Position numbers and translations under genes: made by a program | Assembly (NCBI GenBank): GCA_013416455.1 | Contig: JACCES010000010.1 | Location: 1 to 64,000 of the forward strand | From: Alcaligenaceae bacterium | GTDB lineage: Bacteria > Pseudomonadota > Gammaproteobacteria > Burkholderiales > Burkholderiaceae_B | Direction: 5' to 3' | DNA: 64,000 nucleotides | The notes under the pieces: model-generated | What the model saw: the letters and a program-made list of their open reading frames with translations, nothing else | The model's database searches: none | What the model was told of the DNA's origin: nothing | In this document: positions 29,784-36,732 of the stretch, in pieces | Numbering within the stretch: the stretch's first letter is position 1 | Layout of the letters: each line of letters starts with the position of its first letter

Positions 29784-29952
29784 CGAGCGACTCCAACCAT
29801 TGCAGCAGATCTATAAAATGGCCAAGCCGGTAAACGACGGGAAACACGACAATGAATGCGCAGTCATGCATGACGAGAATGCGCGAATATGTCGGCGACG
29901 AACCGCCAGCCGTCTTGTCCAGCCTGGAATCAAGATTTGCGCGGGCCGTTGA

Positions 29953-30113
29953 GGAGGCTCTGAACAAATCACCGCGCCGCATGCATCTGTGGATTCGGGC
30001 GGTCTGCTTCGTTGCAAATGCTCGCGATAGCGACGGCTATCGCTGCGCTTTGCGCCTCGCATCCCATCCCGACCCACAGCGCCTGCTTTCCGCTCGACTT
30101 GTTCAGAGCTTCC
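29953..30113. mobile_element. MITE-like element with 18-bp terminal inverted repeats
   Basis: 161 bp bounded by GGAGGCTCTGAACAAATC (29953-29970) and, on the other strand, GGAAGCTCTGAACAAGTC (30096-30113), 16 of 18 identical. It contains a perfect 8-bp hairpin GCGATAGC/GCTATCGC (30024-30043). There is no coding capacity. No clear target-site duplication was found. It lies between the hydratase start and the operator at 30180. Confidence 0.7.
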
Positions 30114-30179
30114 TTAAACGATCCAGGCCCCGCAAATCAGTTCGAATAAATGATAAGTTCGTCGGGCGGGCGCATATAG

Positions 30180-30210
30180 TGCCACTTGTGTTTATTTTGT
30201 AGGGCCACTT
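30180..30210. promoter_or_regulatory. Second MocR-type direct-repeat operator
   Basis: TGCCACT (30180-30186) and GGCCACT (30203-30209), 23 bp apart. With the flanks AGTGCCACTT, TTTATTT and GCCACTT-CCGTTC it matches 22013-22053 at most positions. It lies 135 bp before the fusion enzyme start; the first site lies 128 bp before the regulator start. Confidence 0.65.
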
Positions 30211-30259
30211 TCCGTTCCATTGGCCCCCTCCGTCCGCGGGTTCTTGCACTACGGGCCAA

Positions 30260-30307
30260 ACAGAGACGGACTCTTTTTAAATGGCGCTATTACGAGTCCG
30301 TCTCTGT
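30260..30307. promoter_or_regulatory. 14-bp perfect inverted repeat in the leader of the fusion enzyme
   Basis: ACAGAGACGGACTC (30260-30273) and GAGTCCGTCTCTGT (30294-30307), 20 bp apart, ending 37 bp before the start codon. The right arm is followed by ATTTTC. It could be an operator or an attenuator-like hairpin. Confidence 0.55.
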
Positions 30308-30344
30308 ATTTTCAACCGCGGGATGGCGTGCTAGGATCGTTCGC

Positions 30345-33300
30345 ATGTCGGCATTGAATGGAGTCCCCGTGGCGCTCGTTCCAGGCTATTGCACCCTGTG
30401 CCGTTCCCGCTGCGGCGCCATGCACGAGATTGAAAATGGAAAGCTGGCCGGAATACTCCCGCTGGCCGAACATCCCACGGGCGGGGCGCTGTGCGCAAAA
30501 GGCCGCGCCGCGCCGGAACATCTCTACAGCCCTTTACGCCTCACCCGCCCATTACGCCGAACCAACCCGCGTGCGGCGAAGGATCCGGGGTGGGTCGAGA
30601 TTTCATGGGATGAAGCCCTGACAGAGATCGCCCGCAACCTGCGGAAGGCGCGCAGTACCCTGGGCCCTGAGTCGGTGGCTTTCGCCGTCACGACGCCCAG
30701 CGGGACCCCGATGATCGATAGCTTCGAATGGGTGGAGCGCTTCATTCGCTGCTACGGTAGTCCCAACCTGATTTACGCGATCGAAGTATGTGGCTGGCAC
30801 AAGGATTATGCTCATGCCTTGACCTACGGGCGGGGTATTGGTGTTCCCGACATCGCGCAATCCGACACCATACTCATGTGGGGGCACAATCCTGCGCGTA
30901 CGTGGCTAGCACAGGCGACCCGCATGGCCGAGGCGCGTCGCCGCGGAGCCAGGGTCGTGGTGGTCGACCCCAGGCAGAAAGGTTCAGGGCAGGAAGCCGA
31001 TCTGTGGATGCGCATACGGCCGGGCACGGATGCCGCGCTGGCGCTGGGTTCGCTGCGCCATCTGCTCGCGACGCGGACCTACGATCACGAATTCGTCCGC
31101 CGATGGACCAACGCCCCTTTTCTGGTGGATCTCTCCACCGGACGTCTGCTACGGGCCGCGGATCTCTGGGCCGATGGCGCGCCTGACACATTCGTGGCCC
31201 GGCGCCTGAATGGCGACTTCGTCCCTTTCGTCGATTCGGCCGCCGGCTCCGGCGACGTCCGCCTGGATGCGGAAGGCAGGCTTCATGATGTGCAAGGCCG
31301 CAAGTTTGCCTATGCAACCGTGTTCCAGCTGCTGCGCCGGCACGTGGAGCCCTATACCGTCAAACAGGTTGCCCATCTCACATGGATACCGGAATCGGAC
31401 ATCGTCCGGTTCAACGAGCTGTTCGAGAATGCGCCCCGCTTGTCCTACCATGCCTGGACTGGTGTGGGACAACACAGCAATGCAACTCAGACCGAGCGCG
31501 CGATCGGATGCCTGTACGCGCTGACCGGCGCCTGTGACCGGCAAGGCGGCAATCTCTGGACAGTGGCGCCCCCATACCGCCCCGTGAACGTTTATGCCGA
31601 ACTGCTCGGCCCCGCGCAGCGCGCCAAGGCGCTGGGACTGCACGATCTGCCTTTGGGCCCGCCCCGTCTCGGCTTCATCACGGCGCGCGACTTTGCCGCC
31701 GCGGTGCTGGATCACAAGCCGTATCCGGTTACCATGCTGATGAGCTTCGGCACCAATATGCCGGTATCGCAAGCGGATACGGCGCGCAACCTTAAAGCGC
31801 TTCAGGCCTTGTCGTTTCATGCTCATGTGGACATGTACATGAATCCGACGGCAGAACACGCGGATATCGTGCTGCCCGCCTCTATGCCCTGGGAACGCGA
31901 AGCGCTGCGTTGCGGCTTCGAGATCGATCAGGCGGCGGTGGAGCACGTGCAGTTGCGCCAACGCATGGTCGAACCGCTGGGTGAGGCGCGTGCCGATTAC
32001 GACATTGTGTTCGATCTGGCCTGTCGGCTGGGCCTGGGCGACAGATTCTTCGGCGGCGATATCGAGGCGGGTTGGAATCATCAGCTGGAACCTCTGGGCA
32101 TTACTGTCGATGACCTGCGCAGGCACCCCGAAGGGGTCGGCTTTCCACAGCCGTTCGGATACGAGAAATATCGAAACAGGAATGCCGAAGGAAAGCTGCG
32201 CGGTTTTCCCACTTCGAGCGGCGTGGTCGAGCTGTATTCGGAGTCATTGCTGGGGATAGGCCAGCCGGCCCTGCCCTGTTATGTGCCTCCAGCCAGCCTG
32301 AACGTTGAAAACACCACCGACGATTTCCCCCTGACGCTATCGACGGCCAAGAATGGGTGGTTCATCCATTCCTCGCATCGCCATATCGCATCGTTGCGTA
32401 AAAAGGCGCCCCATCCACAGGCCGAGATCAGCCCCGTCCTGGCCGCGCAACATGGGCTTACCGACGGCGATTGGCTATATGTCGCGACCGAACATGGGCG
32501 CGTCATTCTACAGGCCAGGATAGACACGCAATTGCATGACAAGGTCGTGATCGCGGATTTCGGCTGGTGGCAGGGCTGCGAGCCGCTGGGCCTGCCTCCC
32601 ACCCCGGTGTCGGGGCGGCAAACCTTCAACACCAACGCGGTATTGAGCGACCGGCACCGCGATCCGGTGAGCGGGTCGGTGCCCATGCGGGCCGTGGCAT
32701 GCCGGATCGAGCCCGCCACTGAATTGAACGTGTCGAGATGGCAGGGCGGCCGCCCTTTCCGGATCGCCAGGAAGTCGATTCTCGCCGACGATATCGTTGC
32801 CTTCACACTCGTACCTGAAGACGGTGGCCCTCTGCCGGGCTTCCTGCCCGGGCAGCACGTGCTTGTATCCAGCGCCGAGGGCAAGTTGACGAGACCCTAC
32901 TCACTGACGGGTATTCATCGAGACGCATCGGAAATCTCCATAGGCGTGCGACGGGAACAGGCGGCTGGCCAGCCCGCTGGAAGAATGTCCAGCCATCTGC
33001 TCAATCTTGGAATTGGCGCGCGCCTGCTGCTGTCCATGCCGGCTGGCGCCTTCACGATGCCCGTATCGAGCTCCCGCCCGATCGTGCTCGGCGCCAGCGG
33101 CATAGGAATCACGCCGTTCGTCGGCTATCTGGAATCCTTGCTTGCCATGCCTGCCGGCAAGCGCCCGCCACGGGTGCTGCTCATCTACATTTGCCGCGAC
33201 GGTGGCGCCCACGCTTATCGAAACCGTCTGCGCGAAATCGAAGCCGCGCTGCCGAACTTGAGAATCATTGTCCTGTACCGTCGCTTGCGTGCGGGCGACA

Positions 33301-33758
33301 GGCTCGGCGTGGATTGCGATGCGGTACGGACGCTGGATTTCGGCTGGATAAGTGATGAACTGGTGGCGCAACGCGCGCTGGCCTATCTCTGCGGCTCGGC
33401 CCGCTTCATCAAGGATGCCAGGGAAGGCATCGTGGCGCGCGGACTGCCCGCCTTCGATATTTTTTCGGAAGTTTTCGCCGCCGAGGCCGAAGTACCGCCC
33501 GACCTGGCTGCGCAGCCCGTTGCGGTTGAGGGGGAAGACCTGGGTTTCGAATGGCGGCCGGGCGACGGAACGATTCTGGATGCCGCCGAGAAGGCCGGTG
33601 CCGACCTTCCCGCCGGATGTCGTGTCGGGCAGTGCGAGAGTTGCATGATGCATGTGGTCTCAGGCCGGGTCGCCCACTTGACTCCCTACGATGGCCCGCC
33701 GGACGGCTGTCTGACGTGCCAGGCGGTGCCTCTGACCCCGCTGGTATTGCGGCGTTGA
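30345..33758 (+). CDS. Molybdopterin oxidoreductase fused to ferredoxin reductase and [2Fe-2S] ferredoxin
   Basis: 1137 residues in three modules. Residues 1 to about 790 are a DMSO-reductase-family molybdopterin enzyme: a 4Fe-4S motif at Cys16, Cys19, Cys23 and Cys50, and Cys149 (EVCGWHKD) at the molybdenum-ligand position, as in formate dehydrogenase and nitrate reductase; the C-terminal dinucleotide-binding part is near DFPLTLSTAKNGWF. Residues ~800-1040 are an FAD/NAD(P) reductase (RPYSLTG, GASGIGITPF). The end is a plant-type ferredoxin (CRVGQCESC, then CLTC). The ATG at 30345 has AGGA 8 nt upstream; the frame extends to 30186 but through the operator. The fusion suggests a single-chain NAD(P)H-linked enzyme. 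Its substrate is unknown; neighbours suggest N-heterocycle or aromatic acid breakdown. Confidence 0.85.
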   Translation: MSALNGVPVALVPGYCTLCRSRCGAMHEIENGKLAGILPLAEHPTGGALCAKGRAAPEHLYSPLRLTRPLRRTNPRAAKDPGWVEISWDEALTEIARNLRKARSTLGPESVAFAVTTPSGTPMIDSFEWVERFIRCYGSPNLIYAIEVCGWHKDYAHALTYGRGIGVPDIAQSDTILMWGHNPARTWLAQATRMAEARRRGARVVVVDPRQKGSGQEADLWMRIRPGTDAALALGSLRHLLATRTYDHEFVRRWTNAPFLVDLSTGRLLRAADLWADGAPDTFVARRLNGDFVPFVDSAAGSGDVRLDAEGRLHDVQGRKFAYATVFQLLRRHVEPYTVKQVAHLTWIPESDIVRFNELFENAPRLSYHAWTGVGQHSNATQTERAIGCLYALTGACDRQGGNLWTVAPPYRPVNVYAELLGPAQRAKALGLHDLPLGPPRLGFITARDFAAAVLDHKPYPVTMLMSFGTNMPVSQADTARNLKALQALSFHAHVDMYMNPTAEHADIVLPASMPWEREALRCGFEIDQAAVEHVQLRQRMVEPLGEARADYDIVFDLACRLGLGDRFFGGDIEAGWNHQLEPLGITVDDLRRHPEGVGFPQPFGYEKYRNRNAEGKLRGFPTSSGVVELYSESLLGIGQPALPCYVPPASLNVENTTDDFPLTLSTAKNGWFIHSSHRHIASLRKKAPHPQAEISPVLAAQHGLTDGDWLYVATEHGRVILQARIDTQLHDKVVIADFGWWQGCEPLGLPPTPVSGRQTFNTNAVLSDRHRDPVSGSVPMRAVACRIEPATELNVSRWQGGRPFRIARKSILADDIVAFTLVPEDGGPLPGFLPGQHVLVSSAEGKLTRPYSLTGIHRDASEISIGVRREQAAGQPAGRMSSHLLNLGIGARLLLSMPAGAFTMPVSSSRPIVLGASGIGITPFVGYLESLLAMPAGKRPPRVLLIYICRDGGAHAYRNRLREIEAALPNLRIIVLYRRLRAGDRLGVDCDAVRTLDFGWISDELVAQRALAYLCGSARFIKDAREGIVARGLPAFDIFSEVFAAEAEVPPDLAAQPVAVEGEDLGFEWRPGDGTILDAAEKAGADLPAGCRVGQCESCMMHVVSGRVAHLTPYDGPPDGCLTCQAVPLTPLVLRR

Positions 33759-33783
33759 GCTTACAGGGTCCGGTACTGGCGGC

Positions 33784-33870
33784 AACGAGGCCACGCAGCA
33801 CCAGCAGACACCAGCACGGGCCGCACACCGAAGGTGCGCTGTTTTCTCCTGAGTTGTTGCCAAATGATAT
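33784..33870 (-). pseudogene. Decayed 5' fragment of a DUF2946 gene
   Basis: On the minus strand this aligns without large gaps to 16918-17008, the 5' part of the intact DUF2946 gene. The intact protein begins MLSIILQRFRRKGRTLGV; the fragment gives IIWQQLRRKQRTFGV, then a 2-nt deletion shifts the frame, after which LVLRGLVAAS corresponds to MVLRGIVPAG. It has no start codon, and the rest of the gene is missing. Repeat copy B begins 19 bp upstream of its 5' end. Confidence 0.75.
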
Positions 33871-33888
33871 TGGTCGGGGATGTTGTCC

Positions 33889-34394
33889 GGGTTCTTGAGG
33901 GCACGGGCGAAGCATGGGCGCCGCGGCTCCCCTCGCCGGCCCTTCGGGCTCCCCTCCCCTCCAGCACCGGACAGAGCGGCCGCTGAACTCGCCCGATAAC
34001 AGTCCCCCGGACTGTTATCGGAGCTCAGACAGCAGCGGCCTTCCTCCTCTGTCCGGCACCTGCGGCTCGGCGGCTCAGAAGTCGCTCGCAGCGCCCATGC
34101 TCCGCCCGCGCCTGAGATCGAGGATTGTTCAGCAGGGTGCGAGGGACTTTCACAGTATCGTTGTAGTCGGACCGTCGACAATCATGCAGCCACGCTGTTC
34201 GGCCACCATATTCAGTGTAGATCCGGCATGTCCGCGCTACGTATAAACATAGTTGATACAATCACCCCGGGCCGCCCCAAGCCACCCAACTGTAATGACG
34301 TGGCGGGCGTTTGCGATGCCGGGCGGTTCTGGAGGGCCACGGGCGGCGCGTCGGGCGGGGGCGCAAACACCCGCCACAACCGGCTGAAGAACCC
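33889..34394. repeat. Dispersed non-coding repeat, copy B, with 213-bp inner module
   Basis: 506 bp, starting GGGTTCTTGAGGGCACGG and ending GAAGAACCC, so the ends are inverted. It shares the left block and the inner palindromic module with copy C, and the GGATTGTTCAGCAGG and GTTGATAC blocks with copy A. The 3' half is shortened: after GGCGGCGCGTCGGGCGGGG it jumps to the end and lacks the nested hairpin of A and C. No coding sequence is credible inside. Confidence 0.85.
33900..34112. mobile_element. 213-bp palindromic module nested in repeat copy B
   Basis: The ends are imperfect inverted repeats: GGCACGGGCGAAGCATGGGCGC left, and on the opposite strand of the right end GGCGCGGGCGGAGCATGGGCGC. 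The centre is a perfect 13-bp hairpin, CCGATAACAGTCC/GGACTGTTATCGG with a CCC loop; CACCGGACAGAG pairs with CTCTGTCCGG further out. It differs from the module in copy C at five positions by my reading, and copy A has no module at this point. This fits a small non-autonomous insertion or a long structured element. Confidence 0.75.
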
Positions 34395-34402
34395 AAAAAG
34401 AA

Positions 34403-35083
34403 TCAGAACGCCACATTGAGCCCGACGATGAACCGGGCGTCGCGGGAACCGTCTTCCACATCATGCCTCCGGTTCGCCCCCGCGATCACACCGGACAAAG
34501 AGACATTCTTCGTTATGGCATAGCTGAGGCCAACGCTGTAATCCGTCTTGGCGCGCAGATCATAAGCATGATATTTCTGATAACCCAGGCCCACCGTGAA
34601 ATCCAGCCTTTCCATGATGGGATGCGTGTAAGTCAGGCGATAATACATATCGCCCTTGTTGACATCGCTCTTCATGCCTCGAAGGACTTTGAACGAAAGC
34701 CCCTGATAATTGAGGCCGACATACGCCTCGCCGGAATTCCATGAGCCTTCTCCGGGGTAGACATAATGGACATATCCCACGTCCAGCCCCAGATCGTCCG
34801 TGATCTGGAAGTTGTAGCCCCCATAAAGATCCACTTCCACATCGGCATTGCCGAAGCGGCCCGATGAGCCCCAGGCTCCCACATAGATTCCATTACTGAA
34901 ACCGTAGTCCACCGACCCCTGCACGGCGGGCCTGACGTTCTCATCCCGGCCATCCTGATCCACACCACGGTCTTTGTACAAGGACACCACGCCGATGTTG
35001 AAGCCCAGTTCAGCATTCGAAGCGGTGGGAAGGAAGGCCACCAGGCCACCCAGCAATATCGAGAAGACGAGATTCGCTTTCAT
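34403..35083 (-). CDS. TorF family putative porin
   Basis: 226 residues. A signal peptide (MKANLVFSILLGG...SNAE) precedes the TorF-family motif ELGFNIGVVSLYKDRGVDQD. Alternating amphipathic strands follow (YVGAWGSS, VDLYGGYNFQI, LDVGYVHYVYPG), and the protein ends with the aromatic C-terminus GLNVAF typical of outer-membrane barrels. It probably admits the substrate of the amine island. The ATG at 35083 is chosen because it gives a proper signal peptide and has GGGGA upstream; ATGs at 35116 and 35140 would add an unusual polar extension. It sits 102 bp after the permease gene, in the same orientation. Confidence 0.85.
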   Translation of the reverse strand: MKANLVFSILLGGLVAFLPTASNAELGFNIGVVSLYKDRGVDQDGRDENVRPAVQGSVDYGFSNGIYVGAWGSSGRFGNADVEVDLYGGYNFQITDDLGLDVGYVHYVYPGEGSWNSGEAYVGLNYQGLSFKVLRGMKSDVNKGDMYYRLTYTHPIMERLDFTVGLGYQKYHAYDLRAKTDYSVGLSYAITKNVSLSGVIAGANRRHDVEDGSRDARFIVGLNVAF

Positions 35084-35155
35084 TATTAATATCCCCAATG
35101 AATTCTGCTTGTTCATGACGACACAGCCCCGTTGAAACATCCATGGCCGCGGAAT

Positions 35156-35181
35156 CCGGAACCCATGGCCATGGATTCCGG
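35156..35181. promoter_or_regulatory. 26-bp near-perfect palindrome between permease and porin genes
   Basis: CCGGAACCCATGG followed by CCATGGATTCCGG with one mismatch in 13 pairs, 4 bp past the permease stop. It has no T-run on either side, so it is either a factor-binding dyad or an mRNA-end hairpin. Confidence 0.4.
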
Positions 35182-35185
35182 ACGG

Positions 35186-36667
35186 CTATCGATAAGTAGG
35201 TATGGCGTCTCCATATGCCGCGCGGCTGCGGCTGTATGGCCTGTGGGTAAGCATGTAGAAAGCGCCCACGAGGAGCACGATTCCCGTCGAAAGAATGACG
35301 ATGTAGTTGTCGTACCATGCGGCATCGGGAGTGCGCGGCCATGCGATATTGATGATGGCCGCCACCCCATAGACGAGTGCGGACACGTTCACCAGCATGC
35401 CCCAGCGGCCGAGGGTGAACTCGCCCGATGGCTGCCAGCCCTTCAGCCTGGCCCGCAAGGCCGCGAGCACGACCATCTGGAAAGCGATATAGATGCCTAT
35501 CGCGGCGAAGGAAATGATCTTCACCAGCGCATCCGTCGAGAACAGCGCGGCGAGCACGATGATCCCCGGGATGAATGCGGCCAGCAGCAAGGCATAAGGA
35601 GGAACGTGCCTGACGGCGGAGAACTGCGAAAGCAGCCTGCTGCCGAAGATCATGTCGTCGCGCGCGTAGGCGTATACCAGCCGGCTCGCCGCCGCCTGCA
35701 GGCTCATCGCGCAGGAAATGAAGGATATGAGCACCACGCCCACGACGAACCAGCCGATCACGGGCCCGAAGGCATTCGTCAGAATGCCGGTGATCACGTC
35801 CCCGTCGGCGCGCCCTTCGACCACGGCCCGGAAATCGACGACGGCCAGGATCAGGGCCAGGCACACGAATGTCGCGGCGGCCCCGCCGATATAGACGGTG
35901 CGCCGCATGGCCTTGGGAATGCGCAGGCCGGGATTGGGCACTTCCTCGGCGACATCCCCGCAAGCCTCGAAACCGTAATACTGATACACCCCGATCAGGC
36001 TGGCGGCGAGGAAGGCGCCGAGATACTGGCCTTCACCCCCTGCTCCGAATGTATCGAAAATCACCCAGATATCATGATGACGCTCGAAGATCAGGAGATA
36101 GCCGCCTATGATCAGGGCGCCGAAGATCTCGGCGATGAAGCCTATCATCGCGGCGCGAGCCAGGATCTTGGTTCCCATCATATTGATGATGGTCGCCAGC
36201 AATATGATGAAGATGGCGAAGATCACGGCATTTTCAGTCGATGGCTCGAACCCTATCAGCATGGCGGTGAAAGGCGCGGCGCCGAACGATACCCCGGCGA
36301 TGGTGCCGAATAACGCGAAGATATAGACCCAGCCGGTCATCCACGCCCATTTCCTGCCCCACAGGCGGCGGGCCCAGGGATAGACGCCACCGGCGATCGG
36401 GTATTGGGAAACCACTTCACCGAATATCAAAGCCACCAGGAACTGGCCACAGCCGGCGATCAGCAGGGCCCAGATCATCGGCGGTCCGCCCAGTTCGAGA
36501 GATGAAGAGAACAGCGAGTAAATGCCAACCACGGGCGACAAATAAGTGAAGCCCAACGCAAAATTTTCCCACAGGCTCATATCCCGCCGAAAATCGGACT
36601 TATATCCGAGCTTGGCCAGATGCTGAGCATCCTTGTCAACGGCATCGCCGATATTTCTGTACCCCAC
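35186..36667 (-). CDS. APC superfamily amino acid/amine permease
   Basis: 493 residues with about twelve transmembrane segments. APC features include the MSLWENFALGFTYLSPVVGI entry segment and PIAGGVYPWARRLWGRKWAW, typical of the amino acid/GABA/polyamine permease group. The GTG at 36667 is used, with AGGAG 6-7 nt upstream. It follows the aldehyde dehydrogenase gene in the same unit and likely imports the amine or amino acid substrate. The exact substrate cannot be read from sequence; GABA-like compounds or amines are the best guess from neighbours. Confidence 0.9.
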   Translation of the reverse strand: MGYRNIGDAVDKDAQHLAKLGYKSDFRRDMSLWENFALGFTYLSPVVGIYSLFSSSLELGGPPMIWALLIAGCGQFLVALIFGEVVSQYPIAGGVYPWARRLWGRKWAWMTGWVYIFALFGTIAGVSFGAAPFTAMLIGFEPSTENAVIFAIFIILLATIINMMGTKILARAAMIGFIAEIFGALIIGGYLLIFERHHDIWVIFDTFGAGGEGQYLGAFLAASLIGVYQYYGFEACGDVAEEVPNPGLRIPKAMRRTVYIGGAAATFVCLALILAVVDFRAVVEGRADGDVITGILTNAFGPVIGWFVVGVVLISFISCAMSLQAAASRLVYAYARDDMIFGSRLLSQFSAVRHVPPYALLLAAFIPGIIVLAALFSTDALVKIISFAAIGIYIAFQMVVLAALRARLKGWQPSGEFTLGRWGMLVNVSALVYGVAAIINIAWPRTPDAAWYDNYIVILSTGIVLLVGAFYMLTHRPYSRSRAAYGDAIPTYR

Positions 36668-36689
36668 TTTAGTCTCCTGAAAGATGCGC

Positions 36690-36714
36690 AGAGCCTTTTG
36701 GAAGGCTCTTTTTT
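36690..36714 (+). terminator. Terminator-like hairpin oriented on the plus strand
   Basis: AGAGCCTT/AAGGCTCT with a TTGG loop, then six T on the plus strand. Both flanking genes lie on the minus strand, so this would stop antisense transcription or act as a processing/stability hairpin between the dehydrogenase and permease messages. Confidence 0.6.
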
Positions 36715-36732
36715 AATATTTGAAGAAACAAG

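Noticed and set aside
29852-30202. A 116-codon plus-strand frame between the hydratase and the Mo-fusion gene
   Set aside because: It runs through the MITE-like element and its inverted ends, has no family signature, and ends in the operator.
30186-30344. Extending the Mo-fusion protein N-terminus to 30186
   Set aside because: This would place the MocR-type repeat and the 14-bp inverted repeat inside the coding region; the ATG at 30345 has a good ribosome site and is directly followed by the 4Fe-4S domain.
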